Assembly (NCBI GenBank): GCA_963588905.1
Contig: CAVAJF010000025.1
Location: 93,412 to 157,411 of the forward strand
DNA length: 64,000 nt
Origin: Butyricicoccus_A sp963588905
GTDB lineage: Bacteria; Bacillota; Clostridia; Oscillospirales; Butyricicoccaceae
Direction of reading: 5' to 3'
The position numbers and the translations under genes were made by a program. The notes beneath the pieces are model-generated. The model saw only the letters and a list, made by a program, of their open reading frames with translations. It was not told the origin of the DNA and ran no database searches. How positions within the stretch are numbered: the first letter of the stretch is position 1; every line of letters begins with the position of its first letter. Shown one piece after another: positions 25,243 to 33,644 of this stretch.

Positions 25243-26358
25243 TTATCTCCAAACTTCCTCGGCAATTTCCTTGACGAGAGCCAGCTTGTTCCACTGGTCT
25301 GCATCGACCAGCTTGTTGCCGATCTCGCAGGAAGCAAAACCACACTGCGGGCTGAGATACAGACGATCGAGCGGGATGTATTTTGCCGCTTCGTGAATGC
25401 GGGCGATGATTGCGTCCTTGTTCTCCAGAACCGGAGACTTGGTGGTAATCAGACCGAGGACAACCTTTTTGCCCTCTGCCATGTACTTGAGCGGCTCAAA
25501 TCCGCCGGAACGCTCGTCATCAAATTCCAAATAGAATGCATCTGCCTTTTCATTGGCGAACAGATACGGTGCCACCGTGTCATATGCGCCGGTGCAAGCG
25601 TAAGTAGAGTGATAGTTGCCGCGGCATACATGTGTAGCGATGGTCAAATCTGCCGGCTTGCCTTCCATAGCGAGATTGTTGACACGCAGATACTTTTCTG
25701 CTTCGCTTTCCAGCGATACATTGTCATTCTGACGGGCATTCCAATAGTTGGTATCGCAGAACATGCCCCAGGTGCAGTCGTCAAACTGAATGTTGCGGCA
25801 GCCTGCTTCATACAATTCTCGAATGACGGTGCGATATGCGGCGGCAACATCCTGAATCAAATCCTCCATGTTCGGATAAATCGCGGCGGTCTTGATGCTG
25901 TTGTCTCCGCGGTCTAATTCTGCGAGAAGCTGCGCCGGTGCAGGCATTGTCTGCTTGACAATGGTGTTTTCATCTTCAAACTGCTTCATGAATTTGAAGT
26001 GTTCGACAAACGGATGATTTTCTCCGCTGATTTTTCCGGTGACTTCAATCGAGCCGCGCGTGGTTTCTTCATCATGGAAAAAGTATCCATGTTCCAGTTC
26101 AATTTCCTTGATGCCATTCAGACCCCACATGAAATCCAGATGCCAATAGCTGCGGCGGAATTCGCCGTCTGTGATAGCATGATAGCCAGCTGCCTTTTCC
26201 TTTGCTACCAGCTTGGTGATTTCTTCGTTCTCAATCTGTGTCAGCGCATCGCGTGTGATTTTGCCGGATTTAAAATCCTCACGCGCCTGCTTGAGAGAAG
26301 CCGGACGCAGAAAGCTGCCGACCATATCATAAATAAATGGGATAGATTTCTTGCTCAT
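25243..26358 (-). CDS. MetE C-terminal-like methyltransferase (YxjG/YxjH family)
   Basis: A 371-residue protein of the cobalamin-independent methionine synthase superfamily. The zinc site is suggested by HVCRGN near the centre and a later Cys in LSPQCGFASCE. Homologues such as Bacillus YxjG/YxjH take part in methionine salvage and act with a methyl donor other than methylcobalamin. The long N-terminal half of true MetE is absent. It is transcribed from its own promoter with a dyad in the spacer and can also be reached from the upstream B12 riboswitch. Confidence 0.88.
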   Translation of the reverse strand: MSKKSIPFIYDMVGSFLRPASLKQAREDFKSGKITRDALTQIENEEITKLVAKEKAAGYHAITDGEFRRSYWHLDFMWGLNGIKEIELEHGYFFHDEETTRGSIEVTGKISGENHPFVEHFKFMKQFEDENTIVKQTMPAPAQLLAELDRGDNSIKTAAIYPNMEDLIQDVAAAYRTVIRELYEAGCRNIQFDDCTWGMFCDTNYWNARQNDNVSLESEAEKYLRVNNLAMEGKPADLTIATHVCRGNYHSTYACTGAYDTVAPYLFANEKADAFYLEFDDERSGGFEPLKYMAEGKKVVLGLITTKSPVLENKDAIIARIHEAAKYIPLDRLYLSPQCGFASCEIGNKLVDADQWNKLALVKEIAEEVWR

Positions 26359-26399
26359 AAAAAATGCTCCTTTACTTGTGTTTGATTTGGTATGCTTGC

Positions 26400-26428
26400 A
26401 GTATACGATATTTGATCGTCTCTGTAAA
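26400..26428 (-). promoter_or_regulatory. promoter with operator dyad in the spacer (MetE-like gene)
   Basis: On the minus strand TTTACA (26423-26428) and TATACT (26400-26405) are 17 bp apart. The dyad ACGATATTTGATCGT (26405-26419) fills the spacer and has the size and T-N11-A form of a LysR-type site. The LysR gene is directly upstream. Confidence 0.6.
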
Positions 26429-26462
26429 ATATCAAACAGGAGCGGTTGGCCATAGGAAATAT

Positions 26463-27380
26463 CTATGGCTTAGCTTCAAATGGCTGTGTGTATTGCCGGA
26501 GAAGGGAAATATATTGCTTTCCGAATGGACTCAGCGTTGTGCGTTTATGCGTGATATATCCGATTTCCATGTATTCGTCAACATCCAGCGGTACGGCAAC
26601 GATGTTCTTGCCGTTGAGCTGTTCGTTGATAACACCGCTGCAAATCGTATAGCCGTTTAGGCCGATGAGCAGATTAAACAGCGTTGCGCGATCGGATACC
26701 ATGATGTCTTTGTCGCAGTCCAACGTGCTCAAGATTTCTTCGGAAAAATAAAAGGAATTGTGCTCACCCTGCTCATAGGACAGACGGGGATAAGGAGCTA
26801 AGTCGTGCAGCGTCACAGAGGGCTGTTGTGCCAGTGGATTATCTGCGCCGACAAAGACATGTGCTTTGGCGGTAAACAGCGTGTGAAAGAGCAGACTGTT
26901 GTCTTTGAGTGTCTTGTTGATAACAACCGCATTAAAGGGATTGCGGTACAGCACGCCGACCTCGCTTTTTAGGCGACAGACATCCTCGATAATTTCGTGT
27001 GTTTTGGTCTCTCGAATGCGAAAATCATAGGTGTCTCCGCCGTATTGCTTGAGCAGAGCGACAAACGCTTCTACCGCAAAGGAATAATGCTGCGTCGAGA
27101 CACAAAAGCGGTGTTTGATCGGTGCGGCACCAAAATAGCGCTCCTCCATGAGAGTAGTCTGTTCCATAATCTGCCGGGCATAGCCGAGAAATTCCTCGCC
27201 GTCTGCGGACACAATGACGCCTTTGTTGGTGCGATGAAAGATCGTGATTCCCAGCTCATGCTCCAGTTCTTTAATAGAGGCCGTCAGAGACGGCTGAGCG
27301 ATGTATAACTGCTTGGCGGCCTCACTGACCGTTCCGGCATCCGCCGTGGTCACCGCGTATTTCAGCTGTTGTAAGGTCAT
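26463..27380 (-). CDS. LysR family transcriptional regulator
   Basis: A 305-residue LysR protein. The N-terminal winged helix-turn-helix reads TVSEAAKQLYIAQPSLTASIKELEHELGITIFHRTNKG. The rest is a two-lobed periplasmic-binding-like effector domain. Its start overlaps the stop of the upstream Cys-rich gene by ATGA, so translation is coupled and both follow the cobalamin riboswitch. The dyads in the promoters of the two downstream genes make it their likely regulator. The effector is unknown; a methionine-cycle intermediate such as homocysteine would be the family precedent (MetR). Confidence 0.9.
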   Translation of the reverse strand: MTLQQLKYAVTTADAGTVSEAAKQLYIAQPSLTASIKELEHELGITIFHRTNKGVIVSADGEEFLGYARQIMEQTTLMEERYFGAAPIKHRFCVSTQHYSFAVEAFVALLKQYGGDTYDFRIRETKTHEIIEDVCRLKSEVGVLYRNPFNAVVINKTLKDNSLLFHTLFTAKAHVFVGADNPLAQQPSVTLHDLAPYPRLSYEQGEHNSFYFSEEILSTLDCDKDIMVSDRATLFNLLIGLNGYTICSGVINEQLNGKNIVAVPLDVDEYMEIGYITHKRTTLSPFGKQYISLLRQYTQPFEAKP

Positions 27381-27667
27381 ATGGCTTCATCCATTTCTTC
27401 TGCATCTGATTCAGAATGCATCATAGCTAAGATTTCCTGATAACGTCGTACAATGGCATCATAATTTTCCCGTTGATGCGGATACAAACACCGACTGCAA
27501 TCCTTATATCCATTGGGGAGATAGTCAAAGGTACCGCCGCATTGTCTGCCCAGCGGGTATAGAGGACAATAACAGAACAAGCAATTGAAATTATCTGGAT
27601 CAGCATTGGGATGACAGGGAAAGTATTCACATTGCTTGTGCGAAAAATAGGAATAGTGGTGAGACAT
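27377..27667 (-). CDS. cysteine-rich small domain protein
   Basis: A 96-residue protein with nine cysteines in a pattern C-x4-C, C-x2-C-x-C, C, C-x2-C. This matches the cysteine-rich small domain often seen near cobalamin genes. It probably binds metal. The start at 27667 has GGGAGG upstream; the longer frame would read through the riboswitch terminator. It is the first gene after the cobalamin riboswitch and overlaps the LysR gene by 4 nt. Confidence 0.78.
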   Translation of the reverse strand: MSHHYSYFSHKQCEYFPCHPNADPDNFNCLFCYCPLYPLGRQCGGTFDYLPNGYKDCSRCLYPHQRENYDAIVRRYQEILAMMHSESDAEEMDEAI

Positions 27668-27684
27668 ACGAAAACCTCCCGAAA

Positions 27685-27721
27685 AGAAAAAATGCGCACG
27701 CTGCCAAAAACAGTGTACGCA
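27685..27721 (-). terminator. riboswitch-controlled intrinsic terminator
   Basis: On the minus strand arms TGCGTACACTG and CAGCGTGCGCA (10 of 11 paired) are followed by TTTTTTCTTTT just before the ribosome binding site. A GCTGCC upstream can pair with GGCAGC of the stem as an antiterminator. Confidence 0.8.
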
Positions 27722-27774
27722 AAAGAAAGGAAACAGCGGCAGCTGCATCCCATATCATTTTCATACATCCCGGT

Positions 27775-27890
27775 TCCGGCAGGCGTATTGTATGTGCTCC
27801 ACGTATCTGACTTATCCGCACAAGGGCGGCTTCACAGTGACCGACTCGCCGGGACTTTCACCCGATTCCGTGTCCTGCCAAAGCAGGTGA
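27775..27890 (-). ncRNA. cobalamin riboswitch
   Basis: The minus strand reads the conserved core in order: GGGTGAAAGTCCCG, then GTCGGTCACTGTGAAGCC, then GGATAAGTCAGATACG, a B12-box variant. Together with the terminator at 27685-27721 it should lower expression when adenosylcobalamin is plentiful. It controls the Cys-rich protein and LysR, and perhaps the MetE-like gene by read-through. Confidence 0.92.
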
Positions 27891-27891
27891 G

Positions 27892-27920
27892 AACATACAT
27901 TCATATATTCAAAATATCAA
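27892..27920 (-). promoter_or_regulatory. promoter of the cobalamin riboswitch transcript
   Basis: On the minus strand TTGATA (27915-27920) and TATGTT (27892-27897) are 17 bp apart. Confidence 0.6.
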
Positions 27921-27924
27921 GATA

Positions 27925-27957
27925 AAAAGCCGACTGATTGATTCAGTCGGCTTTTAA
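27925..27957 (-). terminator. intrinsic terminator of the NlpC/P60 gene
   Basis: Arms AAAGCCGACTGA and TCAGTCGGCTTT enclose a short loop; T-rich flanks on both sides. It follows the minus-strand NlpC/P60 gene and insulates the riboswitch promoter. Confidence 0.88.
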
Positions 27958-27971
27958 CGTTCGATTATGTA

Positions 27972-29099
27972 TTAGTAACGACCAGAACCAACGTAGTTCT
28001 TTACATAGTAAGAGCTGTTGATGCTGTCCATGCACACACCCGTTCTGGAGTTTGCTGCATGAACCATCTGACCATTGCCAACATAGATACCAACATGGCT
28101 AACGCCACCGCCGCTAGAGCTGGAGAAGAACATCAGATCGCCCGGCTGAAGCTGGGACTTGGAAATCTTCTTGCAGCTAGAATACTGAGAAGCAGAGGTA
28201 CGCGGAATAGACTTGCCAAAGTGTGCGTATACATACTGGGTCAGACCGGAGCAGTCAAAGGTACGCGGGCCAGCGGCACCGTATACATAGGAGCAGCCCA
28301 GGAAGCTCTTTGCATACGAAGCAATAGAAGATCCAGAGCTATTGGACGGGGTAGAAGATCCGCTGGTGCTGCCGCCGTTAGACGGAGCGGAAGAAGTGGT
28401 GTACTTGCTGCTGATGTAGCCATAGCCGCTGCCGTACTTGATCTTGTACCAGCTGCCGGAAGTGCCTACAACAGAAGCAGCCTTGCCGGAACCCAGAACG
28501 CCGACAACACTGTAAGAAGTGCTTGCGCCAGAGCGAACATTCAGCGTGGTTGTTGTGTATACGGTCTTGTTGGTAGAAGTTGTCGGAGCAACAGAGCTCG
28601 TCGTGTTGGACGGAACCTGAGAGGTGGTGTACTTACTGCTGATGTAGCCATAGCCGCCGCCGTACTTAATCTTGTACCAGCCGTTGGTCGAAGCGACAAC
28701 AGAAGCGCTGTTGCCCTTCTTCAGGTTGCCGATTACGCTGTAGGAGGTACCTGCACCGGAACGAACATTCAGAGAAGAAGCCGAGATATAAACGGTCTTG
28801 GAAACGCTCTGTGTGCCGCCGTTAGACGGGGTAGAAGAGCTGCCGGAAGTCAGGTACTTGCTGCATACATAGCCGGTCTTGCCGTTTACGGTGACCTTGG
28901 TCCAGCTGCCGGAAGTGCCGAGACTTGCGGTGGTGGTACCGGACTTCATAACGGTCAGAACCGAGTAAGAATTGCCTGCGCCGGAGCGAACGTTTACATC
29001 GGTCGTAGAAGTTACATTTGCAGCCAGTGCGCCGGTGCATACGATTGCAGTCGCAGCCGCGGTGGTCACTGCAAACTTCATCTTCTTAGAATGTATCAT
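27972..29099 (-). CDS. secreted NlpC/P60 peptidoglycan hydrolase with three SH3b repeats
   Basis: A 375-residue wall endopeptidase. An N-terminal signal peptide ends near ALAA. Three bacterial SH3 repeats follow (each with LNVRSG or VNVRSG, a GYG/GYV turn and SSKY or CSKY), linked by Ser/Thr/Pro-rich stretches. The C-terminal NlpC/P60 domain has the catalytic Cys in FDCSGLTQYVY and the His in SHVGIYVGNGQMVHA. It cleaves the stem peptide (gamma-D-Glu to diamino acid). The ribosome binding site and start are duplicated upstream, creating a mini-ORF. The gene belongs to a transcript starting upstream of the 29171-29479 gene. Confidence 0.93.
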   Translation of the reverse strand: MIHSKKMKFAVTTAAATAIVCTGALAANVTSTTDVNVRSGAGNSYSVLTVMKSGTTTASLGTSGSWTKVTVNGKTGYVCSKYLTSGSSSTPSNGGTQSVSKTVYISASSLNVRSGAGTSYSVIGNLKKGNSASVVASTNGWYKIKYGGGYGYISSKYTTSQVPSNTTSSVAPTTSTNKTVYTTTTLNVRSGASTSYSVVGVLGSGKAASVVGTSGSWYKIKYGSGYGYISSKYTTSSAPSNGGSTSGSSTPSNSSGSSIASYAKSFLGCSYVYGAAGPRTFDCSGLTQYVYAHFGKSIPRTSASQYSSCKKISKSQLQPGDLMFFSSSSGGGVSHVGIYVGNGQMVHAANSRTGVCMDSINSSYYVKNYVGSGRY

Positions 29100-29157
29100 T
29101 GGTTTATCCTCCTGAAAATTTCTTAGAATGTATCATTGGTTTATCCTCCTGAAAATT
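29084..29157 (-). repeat. 37-bp perfect tandem repeat over the NlpC/P60 translation start
   Basis: 29084-29120 and 29121-29157 are identical and each contains AGGAGG, the spacer and the first codons of the NlpC/P60 gene. The upstream copy gives a mini-ORF (29104-29136 on the minus strand) encoding MIHSKKFSGG, whose stop lies directly after the real gene's ribosome binding site. Confidence 0.93.
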
Positions 29158-29170
29158 AACGAAATAATGG

Positions 29171-29479
29171 TTACTTCGCAGACAGTGCTCGGTTCAGCCA
29201 TACAACGGCGATGTCCAGAGCTGTATACAGACCATTCTTTTCGGTCTTCTTGACGATGCGATCCTTCGGACGCACGCTCGGGGATGTCTGCTGGAGCTGA
29301 ACGGCTACTTTTGTTGCAACCTCCATATCCTGAACCTTCTTGGTTTCTAGAATCTGCATCATAATAATGTAGCGATCGCTCATGCTGCCATAATAAATGA
29401 TATTGTTATGTCTCATAAGTGGATGACCCTTATAGGTCAGGATCTCTTCATCTGCGCTTTTCTTAGCGTTAGCTGACAT
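29171..29479 (-). CDS. conserved hypothetical protein, 102 aa
   Basis: A small, basic, soluble protein that I do not recognise. It has the patterns ILTYKGHPLMRHNNIIYYG and ENGLYTALDIAVVWLNRAL, which look like a conserved family with an alpha/beta fold, not a random frame. A strong promoter lies at 29522-29550 and a GGAG ribosome binding site at the start. Its stop is about 35 nt before the duplicated NlpC/P60 start region, so the two genes probably share a transcript. Confidence 0.72.
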   Translation of the reverse strand: MSANAKKSADEEILTYKGHPLMRHNNIIYYGSMSDRYIIMMQILETKKVQDMEVATKVAVQLQQTSPSVRPKDRIVKKTEKNGLYTALDIAVVWLNRALSAK

Positions 29480-29521
29480 ATCGTATTTCTCCTTTGATTA
29501 AAAATTCGCAATAATATATCC

Positions 29522-29550
29522 AGTATAACACGCGCAAGAATCTCTGTCAA
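29522..29550 (-). promoter_or_regulatory. strong sigma-A promoter
   Basis: On the minus strand TTGACA (29545-29550) and TATACT (29522-29527) are 17 bp apart, 43 bp upstream of the 102-aa gene. Confidence 0.8.
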
Positions 29551-29637
29551 ACGAAAGACATGCATACAACCGCCTTGGCATGGCTGGTAGGTTACAATCA
29601 ACTCTCTAGCACATTACAATTCGGTTACATTGGCTAT

Positions 29638-29666
29638 AGTATAGCACATGCTTTGCATGATGTCAA
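29638..29666 (-). promoter_or_regulatory. second strong sigma-A promoter with palindromic spacer
   Basis: On the minus strand TTGACA (29661-29666) and TATACT (29638-29643) are 17 bp apart. The spacer holds CATGC-aaa-GCATG, an operator-like dyad. It lies about 110 bp upstream of the first promoter, and the stretch between shows no gene. Confidence 0.75.
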
Positions 29667-29783
29667 TCACTTCTTCTGTTGCCGGAAGATAGAAAATCAC
29701 ACGTTTTTTGTGCATATTTCCACGATTCTGTTGGATATATTGGTAACAATGGCGAACAGACAGGGATGCTTTGGCTATATTGA

Positions 29784-29820
29784 CGAAAAAACGCAGGACG
29801 TTTTCGCGTCCTGCGTTTGT
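29784..29820 (-). terminator. intrinsic terminator after ireB
   Basis: Arms AACGCAGGACG and CGTCCTGCGTT enclose CGAAAA; TTTTTT follows on the minus strand. Confidence 0.9.
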
Positions 29821-29829
29821 TGCTTTGCA

Positions 29830-30075
29830 TTACAGATCCAGATAATTGGAAATCAGTTCCTGCATCAGCTCGTCGCGGTCAATCTTGCGAATCAAGCTGC
29901 GTGCATTGTTATAGTTGGTAATATATGTCGGATCTTCGGAGAGCAGATAACCCACAATCTGATTGATCGGATTATAGCCATTTTCCTTCAGAGCATCATA
30001 TACTGTCTGAAGCACGCGCTTCATTTCCTTATTACTTTCTTCTTTCATGCTGAACTTTCTTGTTCCATCAAGCAT
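29830..30075 (-). CDS. ireB: IreB family regulatory phosphoprotein (UPF0297)
   Basis: An 81-residue protein matching the IreB/YrzL family over its full length (TRKFSMKEESNKEMKRVLQTVYDALKENGYNPINQIVGYLLSEDPTYITNYNNARSLIRKIDRDE is the family core). IreB is a substrate of the PASTA kinase IreK and a negative regulator of cephalosporin tolerance in Enterococcus. Usually it precedes ruvX/yqgF; here it follows pheT by 74 nt, with a good AAGGAGG site, and may be cotranscribed with pheST. Confidence 0.95.
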   Translation of the reverse strand: MLDGTRKFSMKEESNKEMKRVLQTVYDALKENGYNPINQIVGYLLSEDPTYITNYNNARSLIRKIDRDELMQELISNYLDL

Positions 30076-30149
30076 TACGGAGCCCTCCTTTCAACTATCT
30101 ACCATGATAATACAAAAATTCAGAATTGTAAAGGATTGTAAATCATATT

Positions 30150-32549
30150 TTACTGACGAAGTTTTGCATCGAACTGCTTTTCGAGGGCAGCGATTGCCTT
30201 CTTCATCGCGTTGTCGCACTCTTCATCGGTCAGGGTACGGTCGCTGCCGCGCAGACGCATGGAGTATGCCACACTCTTCTTGCCTTCCGGTACCTGATCG
30301 CCCTTGTATACGTCGAACAGGGAAACTGCTTCCAGAATACCGCCGACAGCCTTTGCGATTGCCTTTTCCATGTGTGCTACCGGAATGGAGTCATCGCACA
30401 GAACCGCAATATCGCGGGTAGATGCCGGATACTTCGGCAGCGGCTGATACAGCTTGTCGGTATTTGCGTTGGCAAACATGAGATCCAGATTGATTTCAGC
30501 AGCCAGAATCTCGCTCTTGCCAGCACCATAATTCTTGGAAATGACCGGATGGATGGTGCCAAAGATACCCAGCTCGGTTTCGCCAGTCAGGATCTTTGCG
30601 CAGCGACCTGGATGATAAGACGGATTGTCGGTTACCGGCTCGAAGCTGACGTCAGATACGCCGCTCTCGCTGAGAATCTTCTCCACAATGCCCTTGAACT
30701 GGAAGAAGGACAGGCGACCATAAGTGCCCATGGTCAGAATGTGCGGCTCCTGCGGCAGAACCTCGGTGTTTACCTTGCCGTCCTTGATTTCCGGCAGATA
30801 TACCGTAGCGATCTCGTACAGGCTTGCCGTCGGGTTTCTGTGGTTCAGGTTGTGCATCAGGCACTCCAGCATGGACGGCAGGGAAGTGGTACGCATGACA
30901 CTGAAATCTTCGCCCAGCGGATTCAGGATCGTCACGGACAGACGCTTTTCGCTGTCCTCCGGCAGACCAATGCTGTCATACATCTTTGGGCTGCCGAACG
31001 AGAAGTTCTGTGCCTCGTCGAAGCCGCAAGCGCGGGCATAGGTGCCGATGTTCTTCTCAAAATACTGCTTCGGGGACAGACCGCCGGCAGCCGTGCCGCC
31101 GAACTGCGTGGTCGGAATGTTGTCGTAGCCATACATACGGGCAACTTCTTCCGCCAGATCGCACATGCGCGCAATGTCGGTGCGGTAGAACGGAACAACA
31201 ACTTCATCGCCCTCAACAACAAAGCCCAGACGATTCAGATAGCCGACAATTTCCTCGCGGCTCAGATCAATGCCGAGCAGAGCATTCATCTTATCGCACT
31301 CCAGCGGCAGACGCTTGTGCTCGTCGCTGGTTGCATCGACGTCAATCACGCCGTCAACCACTTCGCCGGCACCCAGCATTTCTACCAGCTCGCAGGCACG
31401 GTTGACTGCATCCATCGTCATGCGTGGATCAAGACCCTTCTCGAAACGGCCGGAAGCCTCGGTACGCATACCCAGCTTCTGTGCGGTGATACGAACGGTT
31501 GCACCGTGGAAGTTTGCGGACTCAAAGACAACGGTCTGAGTCTTTTCGGTGATCTCGCTCTCGTAGCCGCCCATAACACCGGCAACAGCGGTAGCTGTGG
31601 TGCCGTCAGCGATACACAGCATGTCCTTATCGAGGTAGTGGTTTTCACCGTCCAGTGTCTGGATAAATTCACCGTCCTTCGGGCGGCGAACAACGATCTT
31701 GCCGTCCTTCAGACAGGAATAGTCAAAGGCGTGCATCGGCTGACCGTATTCCAGCATGACATAGTTGGTAATATCAACAATATTGTTGATCGGGCGAACA
31801 CCAGCGGCGTGCAGACGCTCACGCATCCAAGCCGGAGACGGCTCAATCTTAATGTTCTTGACCAGACGTGCGGTGTAGCGCGGGCACAGATCAGTAGCTT
31901 CTACTGCGACAGACAGCGTATCGTTGATGTCACCGCCGATGCCCTTGACAACCGGCGTGTGCAGCTTCAGTTCGCGACCAAACGTAGCAGCAGTCTCGCG
32001 TGCCAGACCGATAATGCTCAGGCAGTCCGGACGGTTCGACGTGATTTCAAAGTCTGTGACATACTCATCCAAACCAACCAGCGTCTTGATATCCACACCA
32101 ACTGGTGTGCCTTCCGGCATAAGCAGCAGACCATCCGGATCGCCATACGGGATTTCATTCAGGGTCAGACCCAGCTCTTCGTGCGAGCACATCATACCGT
32201 TGGACGGCACGCCGCGCAGCTTGCCCTTGGTGATCTTTACGCCGCCCGGCAGATACGATTTGTGCAGAGCGACCGGAACGACACGGCCAACCTCTGCGTT
32301 CGGTGCGCCGGTGACGATCTGAATCGGTTCTTCCTTGCCAACGTCTACCTGACAAATAACCAGATGGTCAGAGTCTGGATGCGGAACGTTGGACAGAATT
32401 TTACCGGTAACTACATTTTTAATTTCATCGCCGAGGTAGACAACTTCTTCCACCTTGGAACCGGACATGGTCATCTTGTCCGCATATTCCTTGTTGGAAA
32501 TACCAGTCATATCTACAAATTCGGCAAGCCAGCTCATTGGCAGCTTCAT
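30150..32549 (-). CDS. pheT: phenylalanine-tRNA ligase beta subunit
   Basis: A 799-residue subunit of the alpha2-beta2 enzyme that charges tRNA-Phe. The N-terminal tRNA-binding (EMAP-like) domain, B3/B4 editing domain with ITSNRPDCLSIIGLARE, B5 domain and the C-terminal ferredoxin-like anticodon-binding domain (LPKYPASTRDIAVLCDDSIPV) are in the usual order. It follows pheS by 41 nt and has GGAGG before its start. Confidence 0.97.
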   Translation of the reverse strand: MKLPMSWLAEFVDMTGISNKEYADKMTMSGSKVEEVVYLGDEIKNVVTGKILSNVPHPDSDHLVICQVDVGKEEPIQIVTGAPNAEVGRVVPVALHKSYLPGGVKITKGKLRGVPSNGMMCSHEELGLTLNEIPYGDPDGLLLMPEGTPVGVDIKTLVGLDEYVTDFEITSNRPDCLSIIGLARETAATFGRELKLHTPVVKGIGGDINDTLSVAVEATDLCPRYTARLVKNIKIEPSPAWMRERLHAAGVRPINNIVDITNYVMLEYGQPMHAFDYSCLKDGKIVVRRPKDGEFIQTLDGENHYLDKDMLCIADGTTATAVAGVMGGYESEITEKTQTVVFESANFHGATVRITAQKLGMRTEASGRFEKGLDPRMTMDAVNRACELVEMLGAGEVVDGVIDVDATSDEHKRLPLECDKMNALLGIDLSREEIVGYLNRLGFVVEGDEVVVPFYRTDIARMCDLAEEVARMYGYDNIPTTQFGGTAAGGLSPKQYFEKNIGTYARACGFDEAQNFSFGSPKMYDSIGLPEDSEKRLSVTILNPLGEDFSVMRTTSLPSMLECLMHNLNHRNPTASLYEIATVYLPEIKDGKVNTEVLPQEPHILTMGTYGRLSFFQFKGIVEKILSESGVSDVSFEPVTDNPSYHPGRCAKILTGETELGIFGTIHPVISKNYGAGKSEILAAEINLDLMFANANTDKLYQPLPKYPASTRDIAVLCDDSIPVAHMEKAIAKAVGGILEAVSLFDVYKGDQVPEGKKSVAYSMRLRGSDRTLTDEECDNAMKKAIAALEKQFDAKLRQ

Positions 32550-32590
32550 GATTTCATTCCTCCAAAAATCAAATATATTCCAGCAATCAA

Positions 32591-33610
32591 TTAAAACTGG
32601 TGCAGGAAACGCACGTCATTTTCGTAGAACATGCGGATGTCGGTGATCTTATAGCGGCTCATAACGATACGCTCCAGACCGATGCCGAATGCATAGCCGG
32701 AATATTCGTTCGGATCAATGCCGCAGACCTCCAGAACCTTCGGATGAACCATGCCGCAGCCGAGGATTTCGATCCAGCCCTCGTTCTTGCACAGCGGGCA
32801 GCCGGCACCATGGCACTTGAAGCACTGCATGTCCATCTCAGCAGACGGCTCAGTGAACGGGAAGTGGTGCGGACGGAAGCGGACAACCGTGTCCTCGCCG
32901 TACAGCTTCTTGGCAAACTGCTCCAGAATGCCCTTCAGGTCAGACATGCGGATGTTCTTGTCAACGACCAGACCCTCGATCTGATGGAACATCGGAGAAT
33001 GGGTAGCATCGACTGCATCAGAGCGGAACACACGACCCGGTGCGATAATGCGAATCGGCGGCTTTTTGTGCTCCATGGCGCGAATCTGCATCGGAGAGGT
33101 CTGTGTGCGCAGAATGATGTTGTCGGAAATATAGAAGGTATCCTGCGTATCGCGTGCCGGATGATCCTTCGGAATGTTCAGCGCTTCAAAGTTGTACCAA
33201 TCGGTCTCGACTTCCGGACCATCAGTGATGTTGAAGCCCATGCCGATGAAAATATCCTTGACTTCATCCAGAACGATGTTGAGCGGATGCTTCTTGCCGA
33301 GGGTAAACTCCTCGCCCGGCATGGTGACGTCGATGGTCTCTTTCTTGAGCTTTGCTGCCAGAGCAGCCTCTTCCAGACGTGCCTTGTTTTCGGACAGGCC
33401 GTTCTCAATGGCTGCGCGCAAGTCATTGACCATCTGACCGAATGCCGGACGCTCTTCCGGTGCCAGGTTGCGCATGTTCTTCATCAGCGCAGTGACTTCG
33501 CCCTTTTTACCCAGGTATTTGACGCGAATGGCGTCAAGCTCGCGGGAATCCTTGCAGGCTTGCATCGCCTGCTCGGCAATCTCACGAATGGACTGTAATT
33601 TTTCCTTCAT
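32591..33610 (-). CDS. pheS: phenylalanine-tRNA ligase alpha subunit
   Basis: A 339-residue catalytic subunit. The N-terminal helical arm is followed by the class II core with motif 2 RVFRSDAVDATHSPMFHQIEGLVVD and motif 3 GYAFGIGLERIVMSRY. A CxxCxxxGCPLC segment (CFKCHGAGCPLC) is a clade feature suggesting metal binding. It is the first gene after a T-box leader. Confidence 0.97.
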   Translation of the reverse strand: MKEKLQSIREIAEQAMQACKDSRELDAIRVKYLGKKGEVTALMKNMRNLAPEERPAFGQMVNDLRAAIENGLSENKARLEEAALAAKLKKETIDVTMPGEEFTLGKKHPLNIVLDEVKDIFIGMGFNITDGPEVETDWYNFEALNIPKDHPARDTQDTFYISDNIILRTQTSPMQIRAMEHKKPPIRIIAPGRVFRSDAVDATHSPMFHQIEGLVVDKNIRMSDLKGILEQFAKKLYGEDTVVRFRPHHFPFTEPSAEMDMQCFKCHGAGCPLCKNEGWIEILGCGMVHPKVLEVCGIDPNEYSGYAFGIGLERIVMSRYKITDIRMFYENDVRFLHQF

Positions 33611-33644
33611 TTGTTAAAACAACTCCTTGAAAGATTTAATGACA

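Noticed and set aside
26359..26462. S-box (SAM riboswitch) before the MetE-like gene, as known for Bacillus yxjG.
   Set aside because: The leader is only about 40 nt after the predicted start, with no S-box core; a LysR-type dyad is present instead.
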